The notes under the pieces were generated by a model, which worked only from the letters and a program-made list of their open reading frames with translations, was not told the origin of the DNA and did no database searches. A DNA stretch of 64,000 nt from Glycomyces sp040645615. GTDB taxonomy: Bacteria > Actinomycetota > Actinomycetes > Mycobacteriales > Micromonosporaceae. Position numbers and translations under genes: made by a program. The stretch spans positions 1-64,000 of the forward strand of contig NZ_JBEYYO010000022.1 of the NCBI RefSeq assembly GCF_040645615.1, written 5' to 3'. Below, one piece after another: positions 29,331 through 37,991 of the stretch (positions within the stretch are counted from its first letter, which is position 1; each line of letters starts with the position of its first letter).

Positions 29331-30707
29331 GTGAAACGTATAGTCGTGATAGGTGCCGGTCACGTCGGTTTTTACGTTGCCGAACGCTTGAGCAAGCTGC
29401 TGAAGGGCGACATCAAGCGCGGTCAAGTTGAACTGATGGTCATCGACCCCAACCAGCACATGACCTACCAGCCGTTCCTCCCCGAGGCGGCTGCTGGATC
29501 CATCTCCCCGCGACACGGTGTTGTGCCGCTCCGACAGGCCCTCAAGTACTGCACCATCCTCACCGGTGCGGTCACCGAGATCAAACACGCCGAGCGCAAG
29601 CTCACCGTGCAGCCTTTCGCCGGTCCCACCCGCGAGGTCGAGTACGACGAGGTCATCGTCGCCCCCGGCTCCGTTTCCCGGCCCCTTCCCATTCCCGGCC
29701 TGGCCGACACGGCCATCGGCATCAAGTCGATGGGCGAAGCCATCTGGCTGCGCAACCACGTGCTCCAGCGCTTCGACATCGCCGCCACCACCGAGGACCC
29801 GGACGTGCGCCGCAAGGCCCTCACGTTCCTGACCGTCGGCGGCGGCTTCGCGGGCGCCGAGACCCTCGGCGAACTCGAAGACCTCACGGCGAACATCGTC
29901 AAGAACTACCCGATGCTCGACGCCTCCGAGATCAAGTGGTACCTCGTCGAGTACGCCAACAAGATCCTCCCCGAGGTCGGCCCCGAGATGGGCGCCTACG
30001 CGGCCCGCGAGCTCACCAAGCGCGGCGTCGATATCCGGCTGGGCACCACGCTCAAGTCCTGCGAGGGCGGCCACGTCGTCCTCACCGACGGCGAGGAGTT
30101 CGACTCCGACACCATCATCTGGACCGCCGGCGTCATGCCCCACCCGCTGGTCAAGCAGTCCGACCTGCCGATCGGCCCGCGCGGCCACCTGGAGTGCAAC
30201 ACGCGCCTCCAGGTCGCCTCCGGCGTCGAGGCGGGCAAGGACACCCTCGGCGAGGTCATCGAAGGCGCCTGGGGCGCGGGCGACTCCACGCAGGTCCCCG
30301 ACACCTCGGACTTCCCGATGGACTGGTGCACGCCTTCGGCGCAGCACGCCGTCCGCCAGGCCAAGGTCCTCGCCGACAACGTCTACGCCAAGCACGTCGG
30401 CCGCGCGCTCAAGCCGTACGAGCACAAGTACATCGGCTCGGTCGCCGGCCTCGGCCTGTACAAGGGCGTGGCCAACACCTACGGCTTCAAGGCCAAGGGC
30501 CTGCTCGCCTGGCTCATGCACCGCGGCTACCACCTGTCGCGCGTGCCCGGGACCGGCCGCAAGGGCCGCATCCTCGCCGACTGGATCGTCGGGTTCTTCA
30601 CCAAGCGCGAAATGGTGCAGCTCGGTGAAATCCAGGCGGGACGCGAGCCGTTCGAGGCCATCGCCGCAGGCACCGACCCCGCTCGGGCGGTCAAGTCCGT
30701 CGGTTAG
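29331..30707 (+). CDS. ndh: Type II NADH dehydrogenase (NDH-2) or related FAD-dependent oxidoreductase
   Basis: A 458-residue membrane-associated flavoprotein that passes electrons from NADH to menaquinone without pumping protons. It has the N-terminal FAD-binding G-x-G-x-x-G (V-V-I-G-A-G-H-V-G-F, about 4-13), the central NAD-binding G-G-G-F-A-G-A-E (about 167-174) and the FAD motif W-A-A/G-G-D near W-G-A-G-D-S (about 313-318). The C-terminal amphipathic region would bind the membrane. Differences from classical Ndh mean a related pyridine nucleotide-disulphide oxidoreductase cannot be excluded. GTG start; a strong terminator follows. Confidence 0.85.
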   Translation: MKRIVVIGAGHVGFYVAERLSKLLKGDIKRGQVELMVIDPNQHMTYQPFLPEAAAGSISPRHGVVPLRQALKYCTILTGAVTEIKHAERKLTVQPFAGPTREVEYDEVIVAPGSVSRPLPIPGLADTAIGIKSMGEAIWLRNHVLQRFDIAATTEDPDVRRKALTFLTVGGGFAGAETLGELEDLTANIVKNYPMLDASEIKWYLVEYANKILPEVGPEMGAYAARELTKRGVDIRLGTTLKSCEGGHVVLTDGEEFDSDTIIWTAGVMPHPLVKQSDLPIGPRGHLECNTRLQVASGVEAGKDTLGEVIEGAWGAGDSTQVPDTSDFPMDWCTPSAQHAVRQAKVLADNVYAKHVGRALKPYEHKYIGSVAGLGLYKGVANTYGFKAKGLLAWLMHRGYHLSRVPGTGRKGRILADWIVGFFTKREMVQLGEIQAGREPFEAIAAGTDPARAVKSVG

Positions 30708-30718
30708 TCGTTACAGTT

Positions 30719-30750
30719 AGAGCACCACGGGTGTCCACCCGTGGTGCTCT
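30719..30750 (+). terminator. Terminator after ndh
   Basis: A perfect 13-base stem AGAGCACCACGGG / CCCGTGGTGCTCT with a 6-base loop, followed by GGCCTTTT. Confidence 0.9.
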
Positions 30751-30774
30751 GGCCTTTTGCGAGGTGGAAAACTG

Positions 30775-31470
30775 GTGTCCATGAGAGCACGTGTACTCGT
30801 CGTAGACGACGACCCGGCCCTGGCGGAGATGCTCGGCATCATCCTCAGGACCGAAGGCTTCACCCCCACGTTCGTCACCGACGGGGAGAAGGCGCTCGCT
30901 GCGTTCAAGGAGCACCGGCCCGACATCGTCCTGCTCGACCTCATGCTCCCGGGCATGAGCGGCATCGACGTCGCCAAGGCCATCCGCGGCGAGTCCGGCG
31001 TCCCCATCGTCATGCTCACCGCCAAGTCCGACACCGTCGACATCGTCCTCGGCCTCGAATCGGGCGCCGACGACTACATCGTCAAGCCGTTCAAGCCCAA
31101 GGAGCTCGTGGCCCGCATCAGGGCGCGCCTGCGCCGCGGCGACGACGTCACCCCCGAACGCCTTGAGATCGGCAAGCCCGGCCTCCAAGTGCAGATCGAC
31201 GTCCCGGCCCACCAGGTCACCCTCAACGGCGCCGAAGTCAAGCTCACCCCGCTCGAATTCGACCTGCTCGTGGCCCTGGCGCGCAAGCCCCGCCAGGTGT
31301 TCACCCGCCAGGTCCTGCTCGAACAGGTCTGGGGCTACCGGCACTCCGCCGACACCCGCCTGGTGAACGTCCACGTCCAGCGTCTGCGGGCCAAGATCGA
31401 ACCCGACCCCGAGCGCCCGCAGCTCATCCAGACCGTCCGCGGCGTCGGCTACAAGGCCGGCCTGGGCTGA
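30775..31470 (+). CDS. mtrA: Response regulator MtrA
   Basis: A 231-residue OmpR/PhoB-type response regulator, an essential controller of cell wall, division and development genes in actinobacteria. The receiver domain has the acidic pocket V-V-D-D-D, phospho-acceptor Asp55 in L-L-D-L-M-L-P-G-M, a conserved Thr in M-L-T-A-K and Lys in V-K-P-F. The winged-helix effector domain (about 130-230) ends with R-G-V-G-Y-K. GTG 30775 is preferred: GAGGTGG lies seven bases upstream, whereas ATG 30781 would leave 13 bases. It is the first gene of mtrA-mtrB-lpqB. Confidence 0.96.
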   Translation: MSMRARVLVVDDDPALAEMLGIILRTEGFTPTFVTDGEKALAAFKEHRPDIVLLDLMLPGMSGIDVAKAIRGESGVPIVMLTAKSDTVDIVLGLESGADDYIVKPFKPKELVARIRARLRRGDDVTPERLEIGKPGLQVQIDVPAHQVTLNGAEVKLTPLEFDLLVALARKPRQVFTRQVLLEQVWGYRHSADTRLVNVHVQRLRAKIEPDPERPQLIQTVRGVGYKAGLG

Positions 31471-31489
31471 TGCCCTACCGGAGCACGCA

Positions 31490-33109
31490 TTGACCGAGCG
31501 CCAGGACCGGCTTCATCCGAAGCCGGCGAGGATCAGACGACTCGCGCGTTCGTTCACCGGCTTCGTCGGCCGCGTCTCCGGGCCGCTCGTCGACCGCTTC
31601 CGCGCGTCGCTGCAACTGCGCGTGGTCGCCTCGACCCTGATCGCCTCCACGATCCTGGTGCTCATCTTCAGCTTCGTGGTGGCCGGATCGTTCACCTCGC
31701 GCCTGCTCGACGAGCGCCGCGACACTGCCGTCGAGGAGACCGAGAACGCGGTCGAGCGCGCCGCCGAACAGCTCGCGACCTACACCTCCACCTCCGACAA
31801 CGCGCTCGCGATGACCATGCAGCGGATCGTCAACGAACTCGGCGAGGACCCGGTCTACGCGCCGTACATCCTGCTGCGCACCGGAGACGAGGCCGTGGCC
31901 AAGACCCACCCGGTCTCCAACGGCGTCGAGCCGCCCGCCGCGCTCCAGGCCGCCGTGGCCGAGCACAAGATCGCGACCCAGTACGAGACGTTCTCGGTCG
32001 ACGGCGACGACGCGGCCCCGTTCCTGGTCGTGGGCTCGTTCATCGACCTCAGCGTCGACTACGAGCTGTACGCGTTCTACCCGCTCGACTCCCAGCAGGA
32101 CGCGATCAGCCTCCTGCGCACCAACCTCGCCCTCGCGGGCGTGGCCCTGGTGCTGCTCCTCGGCGTCATCGCCGCCCTGGTCACGCGCCTGGTCGTGACT
32201 CCGGTGCGCGAGGCCGCGCGCACCTCGCAGCGCCTGGCCGCCGGGCTCCTCCACGAGCGCATGGAGGTCCGCGGCTCCGACGACCTGGCCAGGCTCGCCG
32301 GCTCGTTCAACCTCATGGCCGAGAACCTCCAGAGCCAGATCAGACGCTTGGAGGAGATGTCGATGATGCAGCGGCGGTTCACCTCCGACGTCTCCCACGA
32401 GCTGCGCACCCCGCTGGCCACGATCCGCATGGCCGCCGACCTGCTCTACGACAACCGCGACGACTTCGACCCGATCACCAAGCGTTCCACCGAGCTGCTC
32501 CAGCACGAGATCGACCGCTTCGAGGACCTGCTCCAGGAGCTCCTCGAAGTCTCCCGGTTCGACTCGGGCTTCGCTTCGCTGGAGGTCGAGGCCGTGGACG
32601 TGGGCCGCATCGCCCACGACGTGGTCGAGGCCCTCGCGCACCTGGCCGAGGACTGCGGGGTGAGCGTCAGCCTCACCAAGCCTCCCCGGCGGGTCATCGC
32701 CGAGGTCGACCCCAGGCGCGTCCACCGCGTCCTGCGCAACCTCGTGTCGAACGCGATCGAGCACGCCGAAGGCCGCCCGGTGGAGGTCACCGTGGCCGAA
32801 GGCGACACGGCCGTGGCCGTGGCCGTGCGCGACCACGGGGTGGGCCTCAAACCCGGGCACGCCGAGCGGGTCTTCGACCGGTTCTGGCGGGCCGACCCCT
32901 CGCGGACCCGCCGCACCGGCGGCACCGGCCTGGGCCTGGCGATCAGCCTGGAGGACGCGAAGCTCCACTCGGGCACGCTCCAGGTCGTGGGCGAACCCGG
33001 CGAGGGCACCCTGTTCGTGCTCACCCTCCCGCTCCAGTCGGGCAACCGCGTGATCTCCTCGCCGATCCCTCTGCGTCTGAAGGAGGCCCCGCATGCAGCG
33101 CAGGACTAG
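31490..33109 (+). CDS. mtrB: Sensor histidine kinase MtrB
   Basis: A 539-residue membrane kinase that phosphorylates MtrA. Two membrane helices (about 45-68 and 208-232) flank an extracytoplasmic sensor domain. A HAMP domain (about 233-285), the dimerisation domain with phospho-accepting His303 in D-V-S-H-E-L-R-T-P-L and the ATPase domain follow (N box N-L-V-S-N-A-I-E-H, then D-H-G-V-G-L, F-D-R-F-W-R and G-T-G-L-G-L-A-I). A TTG start 19 bases after the mtrA stop with CGGAG seven bases before it is the best choice. The 3' end overlaps lpqB by 17 bases. Confidence 0.96.
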   Translation: MTERQDRLHPKPARIRRLARSFTGFVGRVSGPLVDRFRASLQLRVVASTLIASTILVLIFSFVVAGSFTSRLLDERRDTAVEETENAVERAAEQLATYTSTSDNALAMTMQRIVNELGEDPVYAPYILLRTGDEAVAKTHPVSNGVEPPAALQAAVAEHKIATQYETFSVDGDDAAPFLVVGSFIDLSVDYELYAFYPLDSQQDAISLLRTNLALAGVALVLLLGVIAALVTRLVVTPVREAARTSQRLAAGLLHERMEVRGSDDLARLAGSFNLMAENLQSQIRRLEEMSMMQRRFTSDVSHELRTPLATIRMAADLLYDNRDDFDPITKRSTELLQHEIDRFEDLLQELLEVSRFDSGFASLEVEAVDVGRIAHDVVEALAHLAEDCGVSVSLTKPPRRVIAEVDPRRVHRVLRNLVSNAIEHAEGRPVEVTVAEGDTAVAVAVRDHGVGLKPGHAERVFDRFWRADPSRTRRTGGTGLGLAISLEDAKLHSGTLQVVGEPGEGTLFVLTLPLQSGNRVISSPIPLRLKEAPHAAQD

Positions 33110-34811
33110 CCTCGCCGCGGCACTCGCCGTGAGCACCGCGTGGGCGCTCGCGGCCTGCGGCATCCCCTCCGGGAAGGCCCCCGAGATCGTCGGGGACGCG
33201 CCGAGTGACTTCGACCAGTCCACCGGCACCGAGGTCGAGCCGTTCGCGCCGACCACCGAACCCGACAGCACGGTCCAGAACTACCTCAAGTCCGCCGCGG
33301 GCGACCCGGACGGCCTGCCCGACCGCCTGTACGCGTTCACCACCGACGACCGGGTGTTCTCCGACGCCGCCTCGGGGATCGACCTGCTCTCGCGCGTCGA
33401 GGTCACCACCGTGACCAACACCGTCGAGGCCGCCACGGTCCGCGTCACCGGTTCGGTGATCGGTCGCTACCTGCCGGACGGCTCGGTGCGCATGAGCGCG
33501 GCGCCGCGTCAGTACGAGGAGGAGTTCGCGCTCGACCGCGAGGGCTTCCAGGACGTCTGGAGCATCACGTCCCTGCCCACGCAGGTGATCCTCGACTACG
33601 GGCACTTCGACGCCACGTACGATCCCGCGCCGCTGTACTTCCAGGCCACGCAGGAGGAACTCCTGGTGCCCGACCTGCGCTGGGCCTACAACGACCTCAG
33701 CGCCGACGCCGACCGGCGGCTGCGCCTGGGCTGGCTGCTCCAGGGCCCCTCGGACTTCGCGCGCTTCTCGGCGCGCAACGCGATCCCCGAGGGCACGATC
33801 GGCAAGCCCTCCACCGGCGAGGGCGGCGAGGTCCACATCGAACTCTCGCCGGGCGAGACGGTCGAGCCCGACACGGTCGACGCGATCGCCGCGCAGATCG
33901 CCTGGAGCCTGGGCCTGGAGTCCGACTTCGTGCTCACCGTGGACGGCCAGGACGTCTTCGAAGGCAGCCTGAGCGACTGGCGCACCTGGAACGCGATCCC
34001 CGACGACGTGCCCGAGACCGGGTACTTCATCGCCGAGGAGACCGTCTGGGAGTACACGAGCAGCAGACCGGTCACCACGGTCTCGGCCGAGCACCCGTGG
34101 GTCGGCTTCCACGTGGACGGGCTGCGGCAGGTCGCGGTCGGCCCGGGATCGCAGATCGCGGCGATCGTGCAAGGCCCGGACGGATTCGTGCTCCAGGTCG
34201 GCACCGACGAGGAGTCGATGCGCACGATCGACGGCCTCAGCGCCGACCTCGCGTCCCCGCAGTGGCTCGCCGACGGCACGGTCCTGGTGATCGACGCCGG
34301 GGTCCCCACCGCGGTCGACCCGATCTCCCGCTCCAAGCAGGTCCTCCAGGTCGGCGAGGGCGTGACCTCGATGGCGATCAGCGCCGACGGGCTGCGCCTG
34401 GCGTTCGTGGCCGACGGCTCCGCGTGGGTCGCACCGCTCAGCGTCGACCTCGACGGGAACATCCAGGCCGGCGAGCCGCGACTGATCGGCCCGCAGATCA
34501 CCGCCGTGACCGCGGTGGCCTGGAGTTCGGAGAACTACCTGTGGGTGGCCGGGGTCAGCGGCGACGACCGCCTGTTCCGCGTCGCGCTCGACAACTCGCA
34601 CATCGAGCCCCAGACGGGCACCGCGGGCCTGGTGTTCGCCCAGATCGCGGCCAGCCCGGCCGACCCCGAGTCGCCCACCAACAACCGCGGCGAGCCGGTG
34701 CTCGTGGTCGCGAACTCCTCGCTGTACCGCGTCCACACCACGCTTCAGGTGGTCGAGAACGATTCGCAGGCGGTCGCGGCGACCGCGCCGTTCACGGTCC
34801 TCAACTCCTAG
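33093..34811 (+). CDS. lpqB: Lipoprotein LpqB
   Basis: A 572-residue exported lipoprotein with signal peptide and lipobox L-A-A-C (Cys at about 23). LpqB binds the extracellular part of MtrB and tunes MtrAB signalling and peptidoglycan metabolism in mycobacteria. A GerMN domain lies at about 55-290 (with a W-S-L-G-L-E type helix), and the C-terminal half is a beta-propeller-like domain (about 320-560). The start overlaps the end of mtrB. A G+C-rich hairpin at 34816 closes the operon. Confidence 0.94.
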   Translation: MQRRTSLAAALAVSTAWALAACGIPSGKAPEIVGDAPSDFDQSTGTEVEPFAPTTEPDSTVQNYLKSAAGDPDGLPDRLYAFTTDDRVFSDAASGIDLLSRVEVTTVTNTVEAATVRVTGSVIGRYLPDGSVRMSAAPRQYEEEFALDREGFQDVWSITSLPTQVILDYGHFDATYDPAPLYFQATQEELLVPDLRWAYNDLSADADRRLRLGWLLQGPSDFARFSARNAIPEGTIGKPSTGEGGEVHIELSPGETVEPDTVDAIAAQIAWSLGLESDFVLTVDGQDVFEGSLSDWRTWNAIPDDVPETGYFIAEETVWEYTSSRPVTTVSAEHPWVGFHVDGLRQVAVGPGSQIAAIVQGPDGFVLQVGTDEESMRTIDGLSADLASPQWLADGTVLVIDAGVPTAVDPISRSKQVLQVGEGVTSMAISADGLRLAFVADGSAWVAPLSVDLDGNIQAGEPRLIGPQITAVTAVAWSSENYLWVAGVSGDDRLFRVALDNSHIEPQTGTAGLVFAQIAASPADPESPTNNRGEPVLVVANSSLYRVHTTLQVVENDSQAVAATAPFTVLNS

Positions 34812-34815
34812 ACGA

Positions 34816-34843
34816 AAGGCCCGGGGCGCGAGCCCCGGGCCTT
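34816..34843 (+). terminator. Terminator-like hairpin after lpqB
   Basis: A perfect 12-base stem AAGGCCCGGGGC / GCCCCGGGCCTT with GCGA loop. There is no U-run. Confidence 0.75.
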
Positions 34844-34869
34844 CGACGTCATCGCTCTACTTGTCGACG

Positions 34870-34973
34870 GTGCTGTGCCTCTTGTTCACGGCCCGAGCCC
34901 TCGCAAGCTCAGGCGTCGACCGTGCTGTGCCTCTTGTTCACGGCCCGAGCCCTCGCAAGCTCAGGCGTCGACC
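34870..34973. repeat. Perfect 52-base tandem duplication over the 3' end of the DUF3107 gene
   Basis: Two identical, adjacent 52-base units (34870-34921 and 34922-34973), each beginning GTGCTGTGCCTCTTGTTCAC. The second unit contains the last four codons and stop of the DUF3107 gene; the first is a copy lying beyond the stop. Each unit can form a weak seven-pair hairpin (CCTGAGC/GCTCGGG on the minus strand), so the duplication may have doubled a terminator. Confidence 0.92.
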
Positions 34974-35188
34974 GTGAAGCCAACGGACCGCACGGTCGAG
35001 GCGGCGATCTCCACGTACGCGATCTTCTCGACCGGGACGATCACCTGGCGGCCCTTCTCGTCTTCGAGCCGGAGGACCCCGCCGTTCGTGACGGCCTGGT
35101 CGATCGTCTCGGACAGGTCCTTCGGCGAGAGCTTGCTCTCCAACACCAGTTCGCGCGGGGCGTACTGGACACCGATCTTGACCTCCAC
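34961..35188 (-). CDS. DUF3107 small protein
   Basis: A 75-residue soluble protein of the DUF3107 family, homologous to M. tuberculosis Rv3208A (TB9.4). It begins M-E-V-K-I-G-V-Q, contains R-E-L-V-L-E-S and ends A-Y-V-E-I-A-x-S-T-V-R-x-V-G-F. Function is unknown, but it is consistently paired with a TetR regulator gene, as here. The GTG start is preceded by GAGGAGG. A 52-base duplication covers its 3' end and leaves the protein intact. Confidence 0.88.
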   Translation of the reverse strand: MEVKIGVQYAPRELVLESKLSPKDLSETIDQAVTNGGVLRLEDEKGRQVIVPVEKIAYVEIAASTVRSVGFTVDA

Positions 35189-35230
35189 GGGCCCTCCTCA
35201 ATCGAAATACTCCTGGACGCCCCAAGCCTA

Positions 35231-35911
35231 CTAGCGGCGAGCGCCCGCCACCCGCACGGCGCAGTGCGCCGAGAGCGAACGCGGGACCCGTAAGGCGGGT
35301 TCTCCCTCTCTGGGGAAGTGAGAGATCCCGCGCCATGCCAGCGAGCTCATCAGCTGCACGGCCTCTTCCTTGGGGATCGCGCGGCCCGAGGCGATCCACT
35401 TGCGGGCCGCGACTTCGGCCGCGCCGACCAGGCCGGTGGCGAGCAGTTCGGCGCGGGCCTTGTCGACGTGGGCGTCGGCCATGATCGTGTCGGCCATCGC
35501 GGCCACGCACTCGGCCTCCATGCGCAGCACCCGCTCGGCGACCTCGGGGTCGTTGCGCTGGTCGGACTCGAACACGAGCCGGAACGCCTCGCCTTGGGCG
35601 TCGACGAAGTCGAAGTAGGCGCGCATGGCGCCGTTGACTCGTTCCTTGTTGTCCTCAGTGGACTCGATCGCCTCGCGCACGTGCCCCACGAGCTCGTCGG
35701 CCCGCCCGTCGAGCAGCGCCAGGTACAGCTCCAGCTTCGACGTGAAGTGCTGATACAGCACGGGCTTGGACACCCCGGCATTGTCGGCGATGTCGTCCAT
35801 GCTGGTGTTGTGGTAGCCCTTGGAGACGAAGATGTCCTGAGCGGCCCGCAGCAACTGCGCCCGGCGTTCGCTCCTGGGCAGTCGGACCCGCCCCTCACCA
35901 GCGCTGTTCAC
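35231..35911 (-). CDS. TetR/AcrR family transcriptional regulator
   Basis: A 226-residue DNA-binding repressor-like protein. The N-terminal HTH (about 12-60) has R-R-A-Q-L-L-R-A-A-Q-D-I-F, Y-H-N-T-S-M-D-D-I-A and V-S-K-P-V-L-Y-Q-H-F-T-S-K. The C-terminal ligand-binding domain is helical (about 65-200). It corresponds to M. tuberculosis Rv3208, next to the DUF3107 gene. The GTG start at 35911 has GAGGTG upstream. It is transcribed ahead of the DUF3107 gene (42-base gap), so both are probably one unit. Ligand and targets are unknown. Confidence 0.9.
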   Translation of the reverse strand: MNSAGEGRVRLPRSERRAQLLRAAQDIFVSKGYHNTSMDDIADNAGVSKPVLYQHFTSKLELYLALLDGRADELVGHVREAIESTEDNKERVNGAMRAYFDFVDAQGEAFRLVFESDQRNDPEVAERVLRMEAECVAAMADTIMADAHVDKARAELLATGLVGAAEVAARKWIASGRAIPKEEAVQLMSSLAWRGISHFPREGEPALRVPRSLSAHCAVRVAGARR

Positions 35912-36087
35912 TCCGGCACCTCGATTCCGCTCATGTCGGCCATCCGTCAGTCGCGGGCTCTTGCGACCTGAAGGAAGTTTACGGAAGCCTGAATACAGTC
36001 TCCCAGCGTACGGGGGCGACAAACGCGGGTTCGAGTCACTGGGCGCGCCACGGTACCTTGAGGGCGGGAATATGAAGGAGTTGTCTA

Positions 36088-37986
36088 GTGGTGTATGACC
36101 AGAACCGTCCGGATGAGCCGCAGCGTCCGAGCGGGGAGGACCGTCCGGCCCGCAGGCGCATCGGCAGGTCGTGGGGCCCGCCCACCGAGGAGGCTCCCGA
36201 CCCCGCGGAGGAGGCCCGCCAGCCGATGGGGCAGGCGCCCGAGCAGTACCGCTTCGATCCCGACCGCGGCCGCCGCCACCGCTACAGCGAGGACCCGACG
36301 GGGCAGATGCCGAACGTCGAGATCGCCGAGACCGGCCCCAGCGTCCCCGCCACCCGCCGCCCTTCGCCCGGCGACCAGTTCGAACCCATCCCGCAGGCCC
36401 CCCAGACGCCGCAGGCCCAGCACCCGGAGCAGCAGCCGTCGCCGTTCGCGCCGCCAGGTGCGAACCAGGAGCGGAGTGCGCCGCCAGGTGCGAACCAAGA
36501 GCGGAGTGCGCCGCCTGGTGCGAACCCGAACGGCTCCGGTCCGATCCAAGATCGGAACACCCCGCCGGCGGCGAACCCGAACGGCTCCGGTCCGATCCAA
36601 GATCGGAACACCCCGCCAGCGGCGAACCAGAACGCCCCCGCCTCGAACCACGACCGCCCGGCCCCGCCCGCGGCGCAGTCATTCGCGCCCCCGCAGCAGG
36701 ACCAGGCCGCCCCGGATTTCGGTGCGCCCCAGCAGCACCCCGGTTACAGCGCCCCGCCCGCGTCCGCCGACTTCACGCCCCAGCAGCCGAACCAGGCCCC
36801 GCAGCAGGACTTCGGCGTCCCCCAGCAGCCCGCGCCGGACTTCGGGGTCCCGCAGCAGTTCAGCGCCCCCGCGCCCCAAAGCGCGCCGCCGCAGAACTTC
36901 GCGCCTCCCGCGACGCCCGCGAACCCGCAGTACAGCTCCCCGCCCGAGCCGAGCGCGCCGCAGACCTTCGCCGCGCTCCCCGGCGCCGCGCAGGAATACA
37001 GCGCCCCGGCCCCGCCCACTCCGCAGGAGGCCCCGGTCCCGCCGCAGGTCGACCCCCACACCGGCCCGATCGAGATGCCGCCCCAGCAGCCGCCGGCCGT
37101 CCAGCACACGCCGGTCCACCAGTTGCCGATCCCGGCGAACGAGCAGCAGACCGACCAGTTCCCGATCGTGCAGCAGCCGGTCACCGAGGTCTCACCCGAG
37201 GCCGTCCCCAGCCCGCCGGTCACCGAGCAGGCCGCGCTGCGCACCCCGCCGCAGCACCGGCCCCCGGTCGCCGAGCCCACCCCGCCCGCGACGGTCGAGA
37301 AGCCCGCGCCCCTGCCCGCCCCGGCCGAGGACCCCGAGTCCGCGCGCCTGGTGGACGCGGTCCGCGGCGTGCCCGGTGTGCGCGATGCCTTCCACGTCAC
37401 CGGCCCCGACGGCGCCTCCAGTCTCAGGCTCGAACTCGAAGAGGGTGTCGACCCCGACGAGGTCCACGCCGTGGTCTCGCGCGTCGTGGCCGAGCAGCGC
37501 GCCGTCGAACCCGGCCCCCAGTCCGCCGACGAACCCGGCAGGCAGATCCAAGGCGCGCAACTGCACACGCCCGTCGAGACCACCGCCGAAGTCGACCTCC
37601 CCGACGTCGGCCCCGTGGAACTGCGGCGCGTCGAGATCGAGTCCGCCGGCCTCGAAGCCGAAGTGAGCGTCACCCTCGCCCTCGGCGGCGGCGAGTCCAC
37701 CGGCAAGGTCGCCGTACCGCCGATCGACTGGCACATTCAGCACGCCGCCGCGCAGGCCACAGTGGAGGCGTTGCGGCCGCGCCTGGGCGCGAACGACGTG
37801 CGCGTCGAGGTCGAGCACGCCTCGATCGTGGCCACCGGGCCGGTCAAGACCGCCGTGGTGGTCATCCTCTGGCTCGACGGCCAGGCCGTGCGCCGCCTCT
37901 CCGGGGCCTCCGTGGTGACCGCGGAGCGTTCGCGCGCAGTCGTTTCGGCTACTTTGGGCGCGCTCGCCGCCGAGGTGGCACACTAG
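36088..37986 (+). CDS. Proline/glutamine-rich repeat protein with conserved C-terminal domain
   Basis: A 632-residue protein without signal peptide or membrane segment. Residues about 1-420 are low-complexity, rich in Pro, Gln, Ala and Asn, and include short tandem repeats: APPGANQERS-type 10-residue and a 17-residue ANPNGSGPIQDRNTPPA unit repeated twice. The C-terminal part (about 420-632) is folded: P-G-V-R-D-A-F near 434-440 and a beta/alpha unit with P-P-I-D-W-H-I-Q-H-A-A-A-Q-A-T-V (about 549-564). I do not recognise this domain. AAGGAG seven bases before GTG 36088 fixes the start. The alpha/beta hydrolase gene follows after five bases, so they are co-transcribed. The disordered part could drive assembly or scaffold interactions (inference). 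Confidence 0.8.
   Translation: MVYDQNRPDEPQRPSGEDRPARRRIGRSWGPPTEEAPDPAEEARQPMGQAPEQYRFDPDRGRRHRYSEDPTGQMPNVEIAETGPSVPATRRPSPGDQFEPIPQAPQTPQAQHPEQQPSPFAPPGANQERSAPPGANQERSAPPGANPNGSGPIQDRNTPPAANPNGSGPIQDRNTPPAANQNAPASNHDRPAPPAAQSFAPPQQDQAAPDFGAPQQHPGYSAPPASADFTPQQPNQAPQQDFGVPQQPAPDFGVPQQFSAPAPQSAPPQNFAPPATPANPQYSSPPEPSAPQTFAALPGAAQEYSAPAPPTPQEAPVPPQVDPHTGPIEMPPQQPPAVQHTPVHQLPIPANEQQTDQFPIVQQPVTEVSPEAVPSPPVTEQAALRTPPQHRPPVAEPTPPATVEKPAPLPAPAEDPESARLVDAVRGVPGVRDAFHVTGPDGASSLRLELEEGVDPDEVHAVVSRVVAEQRAVEPGPQSADEPGRQIQGAQLHTPVETTAEVDLPDVGPVELRRVEIESAGLEAEVSVTLALGGGESTGKVAVPPIDWHIQHAAAQATVEALRPRLGANDVRVEVEHASIVATGPVKTAVVVILWLDGQAVRRLSGASVVTAERSRAVVSATLGALAAEVAH
36451..36631 (+). repeat. Coding minisatellite in the proline-rich gene
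   Basis: Two 30-base units (36451-36480, 36481-36510; one mismatch) with a third partial copy, then two 51-base units (36521-36571, 36572-36622; near-identical) with the beginning of a third. All are multiples of three, so repeat-number changes keep the frame. Confidence 0.9.
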
Positions 37987-37991
37987 CTCCC

